Source: Pseudomonas putida (GTDB lineage: Bacteria > Pseudomonadota > Gammaproteobacteria > Pseudomonadales > Pseudomonadaceae). From it: DNA of 55,049 bases. The stretch covers positions 1 to 55,049 of the forward strand of contig NZ_JANHKS010000038.1 of assembly GCF_028682175.1 (NCBI RefSeq). The letters run 5' to 3'. Under the pieces are notes generated by a model that made no database searches, was not told where the DNA came from, and saw only the letters and a list, made by a program, of their open reading frames with translations. Positions 7,372 to 19,512 of this stretch are shown here, piece after piece (position 1 is the first letter of the stretch; every line of letters starts with the position of its first letter). A program made the position numbers and the translations under genes.

Positions 7372-8682
7372 TCAGTCGGCTTTTGGAGCTTCTACCGGCT
7401 TGACTGCTTCTTCGTACGAGACCGCTTTGTCGGTCACGCTCGCTTTCTGCAAAACAGTATCCACAACTTGCTCTTCCAGCACAACCGAACGCACTTCGTT
7501 CATCTGCTGTTCGTTTTTGTAGTACCAGGCCACGACCTGCTCAGGCTCCTGGTAGGCGGAAGCCATTTCCTGGATCAGTTCGCGAACGCGAGCTTCGTCA
7601 GGCTTGAGGTCGAACTGCTTGACCACTTCAGCAACGATCAGGCCCAGCTCGACACGACGCTTGGCTTGCTCTTCGAACAGCTCGGCCGGCAGTTGGTCAG
7701 GCTTGATGTTGCCACCGAACTGTTGAACGGCCTGAACGCGCAGACGGTTCACTTCGTTTTCCAGCAGGGCTTTTGGCACTTCGATCGGGTTGGCAGCCAG
7801 CAGGCCGTCCATTACCTGGTTCTTGACCTTGGACTTGATGGCCTGACGCAGCTCGCGCTCCATGTTCTTGCGAACTTCGGTGCGGAAACCTTCCAGGGTC
7901 GCTTCCTTGATGCCGAACTGGTTGAAGAACGCTTCGTTCAGCTCAGGCAGGGTCGGTGCCGACACGGTGTTGACCGTGACGGTGAACTCGGCGGTCTTGC
8001 CAGCCAGTTCCAGGTTCTGATAGTCCTCTGGGAAGGTCAGGTTCAGAACGCGCTCTTCACCAGCCTTGGCGCCAACCAGGCCGTCTTCGAAGCCAGGGAT
8101 CATGCGGCCCGAGCCCAGTACCAGCTGAGTGCCAGTAGCCGAGCCGCCAGCGAAGGCTTCGCCGTCGATCTTGCCGACGAAGTCGATGTTCAGCTGGTCT
8201 TCGTTTGCAGCAGCGCGGTCGGCGGCTTCAAAACGAACGTTCTGCTTGCGCAGGATTTCCAGCATGTTGTCCAGATCGGCATCAGCTACGTCAGCGGACA
8301 GGCGCTCGACGGAAATGGACTCGAAGCCGGCAACGGAGAATTCAGGGAAGACTTCGAAAGTAGCGACGTACTCGAGGTCCTTGCCTTTCTCGATGGTTTT
8401 TGGCTCGACGGAAGGTGCGCCAGCCGGGTTCAGCTTCTGCTCGACTACCGCTTCGTAGAAGGAAGACTGGATGACATCGCCTACCGCTTCCTGACGAGCG
8501 TCAGCTTCGTAACGCTGACGGATCACGCTCATTGGCACTTTGCCTGGGCGGAAGCCTGGGATCTTGGCCTTCTGGGCAGTCTGCTGCAGACGCTTGTTGA
8601 CCTGGCTTTCGATACGCTCAGCCGGCACGGTGATGCTCATGCGGCGCTCGAGAGCAGTAGTGTTTTCAACAGAAACTTGCAT
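7372..8682 (-). CDS. tig: Trigger factor (ribosome-associated chaperone and PPIase)
   Basis: This 436-residue chaperone binds the ribosome near the peptide exit tunnel and shields nascent chains. The N-terminal ribosome-docking domain has the signature GFRPGKVPMSVIRQRY. The middle FKBP-type domain has NIDFVGKIDGEAFAGG and MIPGFEDGLVGAKAGE. The C-terminal helical arms are rich in E, Q and R. The ATG at 8682 gives the standard start MQVSVENTTALERR; the 20 codons upstream in frame are not conserved-looking. It heads the tig-clpP-clpX-lon block. Confidence 0.98.
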   Translation of the reverse strand: MQVSVENTTALERRMSITVPAERIESQVNKRLQQTAQKAKIPGFRPGKVPMSVIRQRYEADARQEAVGDVIQSSFYEAVVEQKLNPAGAPSVEPKTIEKGKDLEYVATFEVFPEFSVAGFESISVERLSADVADADLDNMLEILRKQNVRFEAADRAAANEDQLNIDFVGKIDGEAFAGGSATGTQLVLGSGRMIPGFEDGLVGAKAGEERVLNLTFPEDYQNLELAGKTAEFTVTVNTVSAPTLPELNEAFFNQFGIKEATLEGFRTEVRKNMERELRQAIKSKVKNQVMDGLLAANPIEVPKALLENEVNRLRVQAVQQFGGNIKPDQLPAELFEEQAKRRVELGLIVAEVVKQFDLKPDEARVRELIQEMASAYQEPEQVVAWYYKNEQQMNEVRSVVLEEQVVDTVLQKASVTDKAVSYEEAVKPVEAPKAD

Positions 8683-8744
8683 GGATATTCCTCGTTGCAC
8701 AGACGTTAGCCGGCCGTTGTCCGACCCTAGAATCAAGGGCAAGC

Positions 8745-8773
8745 ATTCTAGTGGGTCAAACTCAAGAAGTCAC
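8745..8773 (-). promoter_or_regulatory. Possible sigma-70 promoter of tig
   Basis: On the minus strand GTGACT (8768-8773) is 17 bp from TAGAAT (8745-8750). The -10 matches 5 of 6, the -35 only 4 of 6. It is the best candidate in the 300-bp stretch between the tRNA terminator and tig, which otherwise holds nothing I recognise. Confidence 0.4.
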
Positions 8774-8989
8774 CCTACTCAAAGAGGGTAAATACAGGGC
8801 AATGCTGCCAGGAACGAAAGGACGAAGACTTGCAGCGTCGCAAGCGGTCTGGAACGCACCTTGCGCGGCCTCTATATAAAGGAAGCGAGGCGCGACCGAA
8901 TATCGATCCAGTCCCTGGAAACACTGTGCAGACGCCCGCCGCCGACCGGGATAGCGGCGGGTTTCGGCATGAAACCAATACGCTGAAAC

Positions 8990-9016
8990 AAAAAAAGCCG
9001 CACTAAGGCGGCTTTT
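8990..9016 (-). terminator. Rho-independent terminator of the tRNA operon
   Basis: On the minus strand a hairpin with arms GCCGC and GCGGC, extended by A/T pairs, is followed by seven T residues. It lies about 45 bp past the 3' end of tRNA-Leu. Confidence 0.85.
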
Positions 9017-9058
9017 CGAGCCTTGGGAAGGCAGTTGGCGCTTCTCAAGATTTGTAGC

Positions 9059-9143
9059 TGGTGCGGACGAAGAGACTCGAACTCTTACGCCTCGCGGCGC
9101 TGGAACCTAAATCCAGTGTGTCTACCAATTCCACCACGTCCGC
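9059..9143 (-). tRNA. tRNA-Leu (anticodon TAG)
   Basis: An 85-nt tRNA with acceptor GCGGACG / CGTCCGC, encoded CCA and a long variable arm typical of Leu. The anticodon loop is TTTAGGT within stem CTGGA / TCCAG, giving TAG. The T loop is TTCGAGT. It is the last of three tRNAs on the minus strand. Confidence 0.95.
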
Positions 9144-9162
9144 GTTTTGAAGCGCTTAAAGC

Positions 9163-9194
9163 AAAGGCGCCAGATTATGCATCTGGCGCCTTTT
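9163..9194 (-). other. Stem-loop between tRNA-His and tRNA-Leu
   Basis: GGCGCCAGAT and ATCTGGCGCC form a perfect 10-bp stem with a 5-nt loop, flanked by A and T runs. It could act as a weak bidirectional terminator or as a processing signal between the tRNAs. Confidence 0.5.
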
Positions 9195-9200
9195 CGAATA

Positions 9201-9277
9201 TGGGGTGGACGATGGGGATCGAACCCACGACAACAGGAGTCACAATCCTGTGCTCTACCAACTGAGCTACGCCCACC
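9201..9277 (-). tRNA. tRNA-His (anticodon GTG)
   Basis: The tRNA has acceptor GTGGGCG / CGTCCAC with a preceding G that supplies the His-specific G-1, and an encoded CCA. The anticodon loop TTGTGAC lies in stem CAGGA / TCCTG. It lies between tRNA-Arg and tRNA-Leu in the same orientation. Confidence 0.95.
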
Positions 9278-9316
9278 ATATTGCGTTGTAACCTACTTGT
9301 GCCAAAGCTGCCTGAT

Positions 9317-9393
9317 TGGCGCACCCGGCAGGACTCGAACCTGCGACCATCCGCTTAGAAGGCGGATGCTCTATCCAGCTGAGCTACGGGCGC
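9317..9393 (-). tRNA. tRNA-Arg (anticodon TCT)
   Basis: A 77-nt tRNA including CCA. Acceptor GCGCCCG pairs with CGGGTGC through one G-T wobble. The anticodon loop is CTTCTAA in stem TCCGC / GCGGA. It is the first gene of the three-tRNA unit. Confidence 0.95.
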
Positions 9394-9541
9394 TTGGTTT
9401 ATTTGTACTCTTTCGACTACAAATAAAGAGTCTTCAATCACGCTGAGCAGATCTGAACTCTACCTGACTTAATCAACCTTTCGACCTGACTCACCGCTAG
9501 CGGCTTGTCCTGTGTGGGGTTGTGCCCGACAAGTGCGACGA

Positions 9542-9570
9542 ATCTTATAGACGACCCTGAAGGTCGTCAA
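9542..9570 (-). promoter_or_regulatory. Promoter of the tRNA-Arg-His-Leu operon
   Basis: On the minus strand TTGACG (9565-9570) is 17 bp from TAAGAT (9542-9547); TATAAG at 15 bp overlaps it. The spacer holds a perfect 7-bp inverted repeat, GACGACC-CTGAA-GGTCGTC. The start would be near 9535, about 140 nt before tRNA-Arg. The remaining 9394-9541 and the folD upstream side hold nothing else clear. Confidence 0.5.
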
Positions 9571-9702
9571 CACTTTTTTGAAAAAAATTCAGTTAATTAA
9601 AGGGCTTAGCTTATTAAGCAGACCAACCGCCTTTGCCCATGCGTCAGGTCATGCGAGAATGCGCGCTCTTTTTCCCTCCCTTCCGATGGTTAATCACGCG
9701 TA

Positions 9703-10557
9703 ATGACTGCAAAACTAATAGACGGTAAAGCGATCGCAGCCAACCTGCGCCAGCAGATCGCCCAACGAGTCGCCGAGCGTCGCGAACAAGGGCTGCGCAC
9801 GCCCGGGCTTGCGGTGATTCTGGTCGGCAGCGACCCCGCCTCTCAGGTTTACGTCTCGCACAAACGCAAAGACTGCGAAGAGGTCGGCTTCATTTCGCAA
9901 GCCTACGACCTGCCCAGCGAAACCACCCAGACAGAACTGACCGATCTGATTGACCGTCTGAACGACGATCCGGCCATTGACGGCATCCTGCTGCAATTGC
10001 CACTGCCCGAGCATCTGGACTCCTCGCCGCTGCTGGAGCGCATTCGTCCGGACAAGGACGTCGACGGTTTCCATCCTTATAACGTCGGCCGCCTGGCCCA
10101 GCGCATTCCGCTGCTGCGTCCCTGCACCCCGAAAGGCATCATGACCCTGCTGGAAAGCACCGGCGTCGATCTGTATGGCAAGGATGCGGTGGTGGTGGGT
10201 GCATCCAACATCGTCGGTCGTCCGATGGCCATGGAGCTGCTGCTGGCCGGTTGCACCGTGACCGTGACCCATCGCTTCACTCAGGATCTGGCTGGCCACG
10301 TCGGCCGTGCGGACCTGGTGGTGGTAGCTGCCGGCAAGCCTGGACTGGTCAAGGGCGAGTGGATCAAGGAAGGCGCCATCGTCATCGACGTGGGCATCAA
10401 CCGCCAGGACGACGGCAAGCTGGTAGGTGACGTGGTCTACGAGACCGCCCTGCCCCGCGCTGGCTGGATCACCCCGGTTCCAGGCGGCGTCGGCCCGATG
10501 ACCCGCGCGTGCCTGCTGGAGAACACCTTGTATGCGGCGGAAACGCTGCACGGTTGA
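9703..10557 (+). CDS. folD: Bifunctional methylene-THF dehydrogenase / methenyl-THF cyclohydrolase
   Basis: This 284-residue cytoplasmic enzyme interconverts 5,10-methylene-, 5,10-methenyl- and 10-formyl-tetrahydrofolate with NADP, supplying one-carbon units for purines and formyl-Met. Visible motifs are the active-site region YVSHKRKDCEEVGF (catalytic Lys), GILLQLPLPEHL, DKDVDGFHPYNVGRL, and the Rossmann loop VVGASNIVGRPMAMELL. PVPGGVGPMTRACLLENT lies at the C-terminus. Length is normal. It is transcribed away from the tRNA unit, ends in its own terminator, and converges on the ABC importer operon. Confidence 0.98.
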   Translation: MTAKLIDGKAIAANLRQQIAQRVAERREQGLRTPGLAVILVGSDPASQVYVSHKRKDCEEVGFISQAYDLPSETTQTELTDLIDRLNDDPAIDGILLQLPLPEHLDSSPLLERIRPDKDVDGFHPYNVGRLAQRIPLLRPCTPKGIMTLLESTGVDLYGKDAVVVGASNIVGRPMAMELLLAGCTVTVTHRFTQDLAGHVGRADLVVVAAGKPGLVKGEWIKEGAIVIDVGINRQDDGKLVGDVVYETALPRAGWITPVPGGVGPMTRACLLENTLYAAETLHG

Positions 10558-10575
10558 TCGAACCGGCACGGCAAT

Positions 10576-10607
10576 AAAAAACGGCACTTACGGGTGCCGT
10601 TTTTTTT
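10576..10607 (+). terminator. Rho-independent terminator of folD
   Basis: The hairpin ACGGCAC...GTGCCGT is preceded by A residues and followed by eight T residues, about 20 bp after folD. Its stem nearly equals that of the importer operon terminator at 10876-10905. Confidence 0.92.
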
Positions 10608-10624
10608 GAGTCGTAACTCGCCCC

Positions 10625-10713
10625 TGTAGGAGTGAGCTTGCTCGCGATTGCGGGTGATCAGTCACCCCAATGCCGACTGACACGACGCCGTCGCGGGCAA
10701 GCGCGCTCCTACA
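10625..10713. repeat. REPIN, family A (inverted REP pair)
   Basis: The first arm, 10625-10647, contains GTAGGAGTGAGCTTGCTCGC. The inverted arm, 10691-10713, is of the GCGCGCTTGCCCGCG subtype. The two arms are therefore different subtypes. They are about 43 bp apart, in the convergent folD/importer gap. Confidence 0.9.
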
Positions 10714-10755
10714 CAGGTTTGTGCCAGGCGAATGATCTGCGGTGTACTTATCCTA

Positions 10756-10845
10756 CGTAGGAGCGCGCTTGCCCGCGATTGCGGTGGGTCAGCCAAACGT
10801 GATTCAGGATATGCCACCGCGATCGCGAGCAAGCTCACTCCTACA
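10756..10845. repeat. REPIN, family A (inverted REP pair)
   Basis: The first arm, 10756-10778, has the GAGCGCGCTTGCCCGCGA subtype. The inverted arm, 10823-10845, has the GAGTGAGCTTGCTCGCGA subtype, the reverse combination of the neighbouring element at 10625. Confidence 0.9.
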
Positions 10846-10875
10846 GGGCCGGAGTGGCACGTGGTATCGGCGTAC

Positions 10876-10905
10876 AAAAAACGGCACCCGAAGGTGCCGT
10901 TTTTT
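10876..10905 (-). terminator. Rho-independent terminator of the ABC importer operon
   Basis: ACGGCACC-CGAA-GGTGCCGT has A and T runs on both sides. On the minus strand six T residues follow. It lies 13 bp past the stop codon of the solute-binding protein gene. Confidence 0.9.
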
Positions 10906-10918
10906 ATGCCATCACAGG

Positions 10919-12724
<1,806 letters not shown>

Positions 12725-12772
12725 AGACACCTCCAGTGTTGATTCTTATGTATTCCCGCTTTGCCTTTGCGT

Positions 12773-12861
12773 TGTAGGAGCGCGCTTGCCCGCGAATGCG
12801 ATCTGCCTGCGAACAACATGTCGACTGACACTCCGCAATCGCGGGCAAGCGCGCTCCTACA
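12773..12861. repeat. REPIN, family A, inside the importer operon
   Basis: Arms 12773-12795 and 12839-12861 both carry the GAGCGCGCTTGCCCGCGA subtype in opposite directions. It lies between the DUF2160 gene and the solute-binding protein gene. Such hairpins often protect upstream mRNA or uncouple expression of binding protein and membrane parts. Confidence 0.9.
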
Positions 12862-12880
12862 AGTGTTCATTCATTTCCTT

Positions 12881-13153
12881 TCAACCCCAACGCATCACCA
12901 CCAACAGCCAGACCAGGGACAGCCCCGAGGCGACCCAGATGCTCCAGTCGGTCGCGCCAATGACCAGCAGATGCAGGTAGGCGCTGCCGAGAAGACCGAT
13001 GAACAGCCGGTCGCCACGGGTGGTGGCAATCGGCAGGAAACCGCGACGTTCGATGCTCGCCGAGCGCAGCTCCCAGACGGTCATCGCCACCAGGATGGCA
13101 GCGATGGAACCGAAGAAGATTGCGGTCGGCAGTGTCCAGGACATCCACTCCAT
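12881..13153 (-). CDS. Small DUF2160 membrane protein of the importer operon (GlpU-like)
   Basis: This 90-residue hydrophobic protein is probably an inner-membrane accessory of the ABC importer. Three hydrophobic stretches are seen: PTAIFFGSIAAILVAMTVWE, then GLLGSAYLHLLVIGATDW, then ASGLSLVWLLVVM. It corresponds in position and size to GlpU of the rhizobial glycerol transporter, a DUF2160 protein of unclear role. The ATG at 13153 is 8 nt after GAGGAG. It starts 12 bp after the preceding permease gene ends. Function beyond membrane location cannot be read from the sequence. Confidence 0.85.
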   Translation of the reverse strand: MEWMSWTLPTAIFFGSIAAILVAMTVWELRSASIERRGFLPIATTRGDRLFIGLLGSAYLHLLVIGATDWSIWVASGLSLVWLLVVMRWG

Positions 13154-13165
13154 TTTTTCGACTCC

Positions 13166-13966
<801 letters not shown>

Positions 13967-13976
13967 GGGCCGCTCC

Positions 13977-15962
<1,986 letters not shown>

Positions 15963-15963
<1 letters not shown>

Positions 15964-17057
15964 CAGGCAACCCTCGCCATGCGCAGGCCCGGCGCCTGGA
16001 TAAGGCCGCCCTGCTGATCGAATACGAACAGTTTGTGAGTCGGGATGTACACGCGAATCGGCGTATCGACGTCGTATTCGTGGACGCCCGGCAGGTGCAG
16101 CACCAGCGAGAAATGCTCGTTGCGCACGTGCAGGAAGGTTTCCGAGCCGCTGATTTCCGCCAGCTCCACGGTCACCGCCAGTTCCAGATCGTCGTCATTG
16201 GACGGCACCAGGCTCAGGTGGCTGGGGCGTACGCCGAACTTGTACTCACCGTCGCCGATGTTGCGCAAATCGACGTTGAGCGGGAAATGCACGAAGTTGG
16301 CGAAGCTCACTTCATTGCCGTCGATGCGGCCCGGCATCAGGTTGATCGGCGGCTCGGAGAACAGCTCGGCGGCCAGCACGGTCTTCGGCTGGTGATAGAC
16401 CTCGGGGGTCCTTCCGCTCTGGATCAGCCGGCCTTCGTGAAGAATCGTCGTGGTCCCGCCCAGGGCCAATGCCTCGTTGGGCTCGGTGGTGGCGTAGACC
16501 GCGATGGTGTTGCGGGTCTCGAACAGCTGGCGCATTTCCTGGCGCAGCTCTTCACGCAATTTGTAGTCGAGGTTCACCAGCGGCTCGTCGAACAGGATCA
16601 GCTCGGCGTCCTTGACCAGCGCCCGGGCCATGGCCGTGCGCTGCTGCTGGCCGCCGGAGAGTTCGAGGGGGTAGCGGCTGAGGAATTTTTCGATACGCAG
16701 CATCTTCGCGGTTTCCCGCACACGGCTGTCGATTTCGTCCTTGGACATCCTGGCCTGGCGCAGCGGCGAGGCGATGTTGTCGAAAACGGTCATGCTCGGG
16801 TAGTTGATGAACTGCTGGTAAACCATGGAGACGTTGCGATGGCGCACCGCTACCTGGGTGACATCTTTGCCATTCATCAGTACTCGGCCGCTGTCTGGCT
16901 TGTCCAGACCGGCCATCAAGCGCATCAGGCTGGTCTTGCCTGATAAGGTGCGCCCCAGCAATACGTTGAATGAGCCGGGTTCAAAGCTAAGCGACGCATC
17001 AATGATCCAGTTCTGACCGTCGACGGCTCGGCTGACGTGCTCAAGCGTGAGAGACAT
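15963..17057 (-). CDS. ABC transporter ATPase lacking the H-loop histidine (GlpS-like)
   Basis: This 364-residue cytoplasmic ATPase is the first gene of the importer operon. It keeps Walker A GRTLSGKT, a normal signature ELSGGQQQRTAMARAL, Walker B LILFDEP and the D-loop NLDYKL. Where MalK-type proteins have the switch histidine (VTHD), this one reads VYATTEPNEA, so the histidine is missing. The C-terminal TOBE-like domain includes FGVRPSHLSLVP. The ATG at 17057 follows AGGG by 7 nt. The leader of about 60 nt starts at a -24/-12 promoter. Confidence 0.93.
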
Positions 17058-17129
17058 GGCGTGCCCTTTTTATTTGTCTTGTTCGGGGTGTTGCAGTTGG
17101 TCGTAATGTTCAGCGACCGTTTGTTGGAT

Positions 17130-17146
17130 AGCGACAATCGTGCCAA
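17130..17146 (-). promoter_or_regulatory. Sigma-54 (-24/-12) promoter of the ABC importer operon
   Basis: On the minus strand TGGCACG-ATTG-TCGCT matches the consensus TGGCACG-N4-TTGCW at all fixed positions but one. The invariant GG and GC are separated by exactly 10 bp. Predicted start is near 17119. A gene for a sigma-54 activator lies divergently 240 bp away. Confidence 0.85.
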
Positions 17147-17230
17147 CCGGCCTTCGCTTGCGAACCCTGCGCCACAACCCGCCAACTAGAGCGATCGAGA
17201 CAAATTGGCGAGTCATAGCACATTCGTTGA

Positions 17231-17313
17231 TGAACATAAGTGAACAGGAAAGGCTGAACACCTGAACAAAATGAACATTGACTTTGAACACATCTGAACA
17301 ACAATGGGTGAAC
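17231..17313. promoter_or_regulatory. Array of eight TGAAC direct repeats, probable activator-binding region
   Basis: TGAAC starts at 17231, 17241, 17255, 17263, 17272, 17285, 17295 and 17309; seven copies are TGAACA and the last TGAACG. The array lies about 90-170 bp upstream of the -24 element of the importer promoter, where sigma-54 enhancer sites normally lie, and just before the activator gene. I infer it is the enhancer of the adjacent activator, possibly also used for autoregulation. Confidence 0.6.
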
Positions 17314-17383
17314 GTTTCGAGCACGGATGCTTGGCCCCAGCCGTACCCCAAAAACAATAAAAGCAACAGGACGGAGCTCGACC

Positions 17384-19249
17384 ATGGCCGCTACAGGCGC
17401 ATCCACCGCTCACGACACCATCATTCGGGACTCCTGGGCCCGCTGCCGCGAATTCGGCCTGGATCATCAGTCCCGGCCGGCGTTCGACCGACTGCCTGAA
17501 CAGCAGGTCTCCCAACTGCTGGCGCGCCACCACTCGCTGGTGCAGACCACCCACCAGCAGGTCCTGCCGTTCTACGAGAACATCCTGAGCAACTCCAACT
17601 GCCTGATCCTGCTGGCCGACCAGCAAGGCCAGGTGCTCAATTCCTGGGGCACCAAGCGCTTCGTCGAACCCGATCAGCAACGTGGCTTCGTCGCCGGGGC
17701 CAGTTGGCTGGAGCAAGGGGTGGGCACCAATGCCATCGGCACGGCGCTGGCCTGCGAACAAGCTGTTCACATTGAGCACGATGAACACTTCCTGAAGGCC
17801 AACCGCTTCATGACCGGCTCGGCAGCGCCGATCTTCGATGCCTCACGGCGGATGATCGCGGTGCTCGATGTGTCCAGTGACAGCTTCCTGCCGCCGTCCC
17901 ACACCTTGGGGATGGTCAAGATGATGAGCCAGACCATCGAGAACCGGCTGATCCTCGACCAGTTCCAGCACGGCTATTTCCAGCTGACCTTCAACACGGG
18001 CCTGAACAACCTCGACAGCCAGTGGGCCGGTTTGCTGGTGTTTGACGAGAGCGGGCGCATCCTGTGTGCCAACCGCCGCGCCGACAATCTGTTGGGCGTG
18101 AGCCTGCTGCGAGCCAATATCGAGGACCTGTTCAAGGCGCCGATTGCCCATTTGCTCGACCAGCAGGAAGGCCAGCCCTTCGCGCTACAGGCCGCCGGGC
18201 ATAACCGTTTCCACGGCCTGTTGCGGCGGCCGAAAGCGCCGGTGCTCAAGCTGCGCAGCGTGCCGACGCCTGCCAAGGCAGAGGTTGCGGACACCCAAGG
18301 TCTAGCCGCCCTGAGCTTCGGCGATGAGAAAGTGGCCAAGGCTGCGCGTCAGGCCCAGCGGCTGTTGGAGAAGAACGTCCCGCTGTTGATTCTTGGCGAG
18401 ACCGGCGCCGGCAAGGAAGTGTTCGTCAAGACCCTGCACCAGGCCAGCTCCCGCGCCGACCAGCCGCTGATCGCGGTGAACTGTGCGGCGATCCCGTCGG
18501 AGCTGGTGGAAGCCGAATTGTTCGGCTACGAAAAGGGAGCGTTCACCGGCGCCCACCATAAAGGCAGCGTCGGCCTGATTCGCAAGGCCGACAAAGGCAC
18601 GCTGTTCCTCGACGAAATCGGCGACATGCCGCTTGCAGTTCAGGCGCGTCTGCTGCGGGTGCTGCAAGAGCGCTGCGTGCAGCCACTGGGCAGCAGCGAG
18701 CAGTATCCGGTGGATATCCGGGTCATCTCCGCCACGCACTGCTCGTTGCGCGAACAGGTGCAGAGCGGGTTGTTTCGTCAGGATCTGTACTACCGCATCA
18801 GCGGCTTGAACCTGGAATTGCCACCGCTGCGCGAACGCACGGACAAGGCGCAGTTGGTGCGGGCGATCTGGGAGCAACACCGTGAACCGCAGCAGAACGC
18901 CGGCTTCGAGCCTGGGGTGCTGGCGTTGTTCGAGCGTCATCCATGGCCGGGGAACCTGAGGCAGTTGAGCAACGTGATTCAAGTGGCGCTGGCGCTGGCG
19001 GATGATTTGCCGATTGACACCGAGCATCTGCCGGAGGACTTCTTCGCCGATCTGGAGCTTGCGGATCTGGAGATGGAAAGTGCGGGCAGCGAACCGGAGA
19101 TGGCCTTCAATCGCAAGGCTGTTCTGGATACGCCGGAAGAGTTGAACGAGCTTCTACAGGCCGCCGGGGGGAATATTTCGCAGTTGGCCAAGAGGCTGGG
19201 AGTGAGTCGCAATACCTTGTACAAGCGGCTGCGCGAACAGGGTTTCTGA
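17384..19249 (+). CDS. Sigma-54-dependent transcriptional activator (AcoR / Fis family)
   Basis: This 621-residue cytoplasmic activator opens sigma-54 promoters using ATP. It has an N-terminal GAF-type sensor region (about 60-180), a PAS-like segment (about 205-290; LLVFDESGRILCANRRADNL), a central AAA+ domain (about 320-550) with Walker A GETGAGKE, the sigma-54 contact loop GAFTGA and Walker B GTLFLDEIGD, and a Fis-type helix-turn-helix at the end (GNISQLAKRLGVSRNTLYKR). There is no receiver domain, so the signal is probably a small molecule bound by GAF. The ATG at 17384 follows GGAG by about 8 nt. Divergent from the ABC importer operon, it is its likely regulator. Confidence 0.95.
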   Translation: MAATGASTAHDTIIRDSWARCREFGLDHQSRPAFDRLPEQQVSQLLARHHSLVQTTHQQVLPFYENILSNSNCLILLADQQGQVLNSWGTKRFVEPDQQRGFVAGASWLEQGVGTNAIGTALACEQAVHIEHDEHFLKANRFMTGSAAPIFDASRRMIAVLDVSSDSFLPPSHTLGMVKMMSQTIENRLILDQFQHGYFQLTFNTGLNNLDSQWAGLLVFDESGRILCANRRADNLLGVSLLRANIEDLFKAPIAHLLDQQEGQPFALQAAGHNRFHGLLRRPKAPVLKLRSVPTPAKAEVADTQGLAALSFGDEKVAKAARQAQRLLEKNVPLLILGETGAGKEVFVKTLHQASSRADQPLIAVNCAAIPSELVEAELFGYEKGAFTGAHHKGSVGLIRKADKGTLFLDEIGDMPLAVQARLLRVLQERCVQPLGSSEQYPVDIRVISATHCSLREQVQSGLFRQDLYYRISGLNLELPPLRERTDKAQLVRAIWEQHREPQQNAGFEPGVLALFERHPWPGNLRQLSNVIQVALALADDLPIDTEHLPEDFFADLELADLEMESAGSEPEMAFNRKAVLDTPEELNELLQAAGGNISQLAKRLGVSRNTLYKRLREQGF

Positions 19250-19300
19250 TTGTGGATTTGTGTTGCCGGAGTCGACGCCGTCGTCCGACTGCGGCCCAGA

Positions 19301-19317
19301 GCAAGCGCGCTCCTACA
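19301..19317 (-). repeat. REP fragment, family A
   Basis: GCAAGCGCGCTCCTACA is the outer part of an inverted family A REP; the inner part is lost. It lies in the 260-bp gap between the activator gene and cysS, which otherwise holds only further REP copies. Confidence 0.7.
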
Positions 19318-19360
19318 GCGGATCGGTGGCGGACGACGATCTCGCGTCGGCCATCAATCC

Positions 19361-19448
19361 TGTAGGAGCGCGCTTGCCCGCGATGGCGTCGGACCTGCGA
19401 TAAAGATGCATCTGGGACACCGTCATCGCGAGCAAGCTCACTCCTACA
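19361..19448. repeat. REPIN, family A (inverted REP pair)
   Basis: Plus arm 19361-19383 has the GCGCGCTTGCCCGCGA subtype. Minus arm 19426-19448 has the GTGAGCTTGCTCGCGA subtype. It is thus a mixed-subtype element downstream of two convergent genes. Confidence 0.9.
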
Positions 19449-19465
19449 GGGGGTCGCATTGAACC

Positions 19466-19488
19466 TGTAGGAGTGAGCTTGCTCGCGA
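19466..19488 (+). repeat. Single REP, family A
   Basis: An unpaired plus-strand copy containing GTAGGAGTGAGCTTGCTCGC, 18 bp after the REPIN at 19361-19448. It forms an alternative inverted pair with the arm at 19426-19448. Confidence 0.85.
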
Positions 19489-19512
19489 TAGCGATAGATC
19501 AGGCGCTAGCGA

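Noticed and set aside
6547..8709. A 720-codon open frame on the plus strand opposite clpP and tig.
   Set aside because: Shadow of two conserved genes; no recognisable domain and no ribosome site.
8775..8978. Small open frames between tig and the tRNA terminator.
   Set aside because: No ribosome site, no conserved-looking sequence, and random composition.
9144..9200. Possible fourth tRNA (such as tRNA-Pro) between tRNA-His and tRNA-Leu.
   Set aside because: Only a simple 10-bp stem-loop is present; there is no D, anticodon or T arm.
17130..17146. Reading the sequence as a sigma-70 promoter.
   Set aside because: The GG-N10-GC pattern and the adjacent sigma-54 activator gene fit sigma-54 better, and no -35/-10 pair overlaps.
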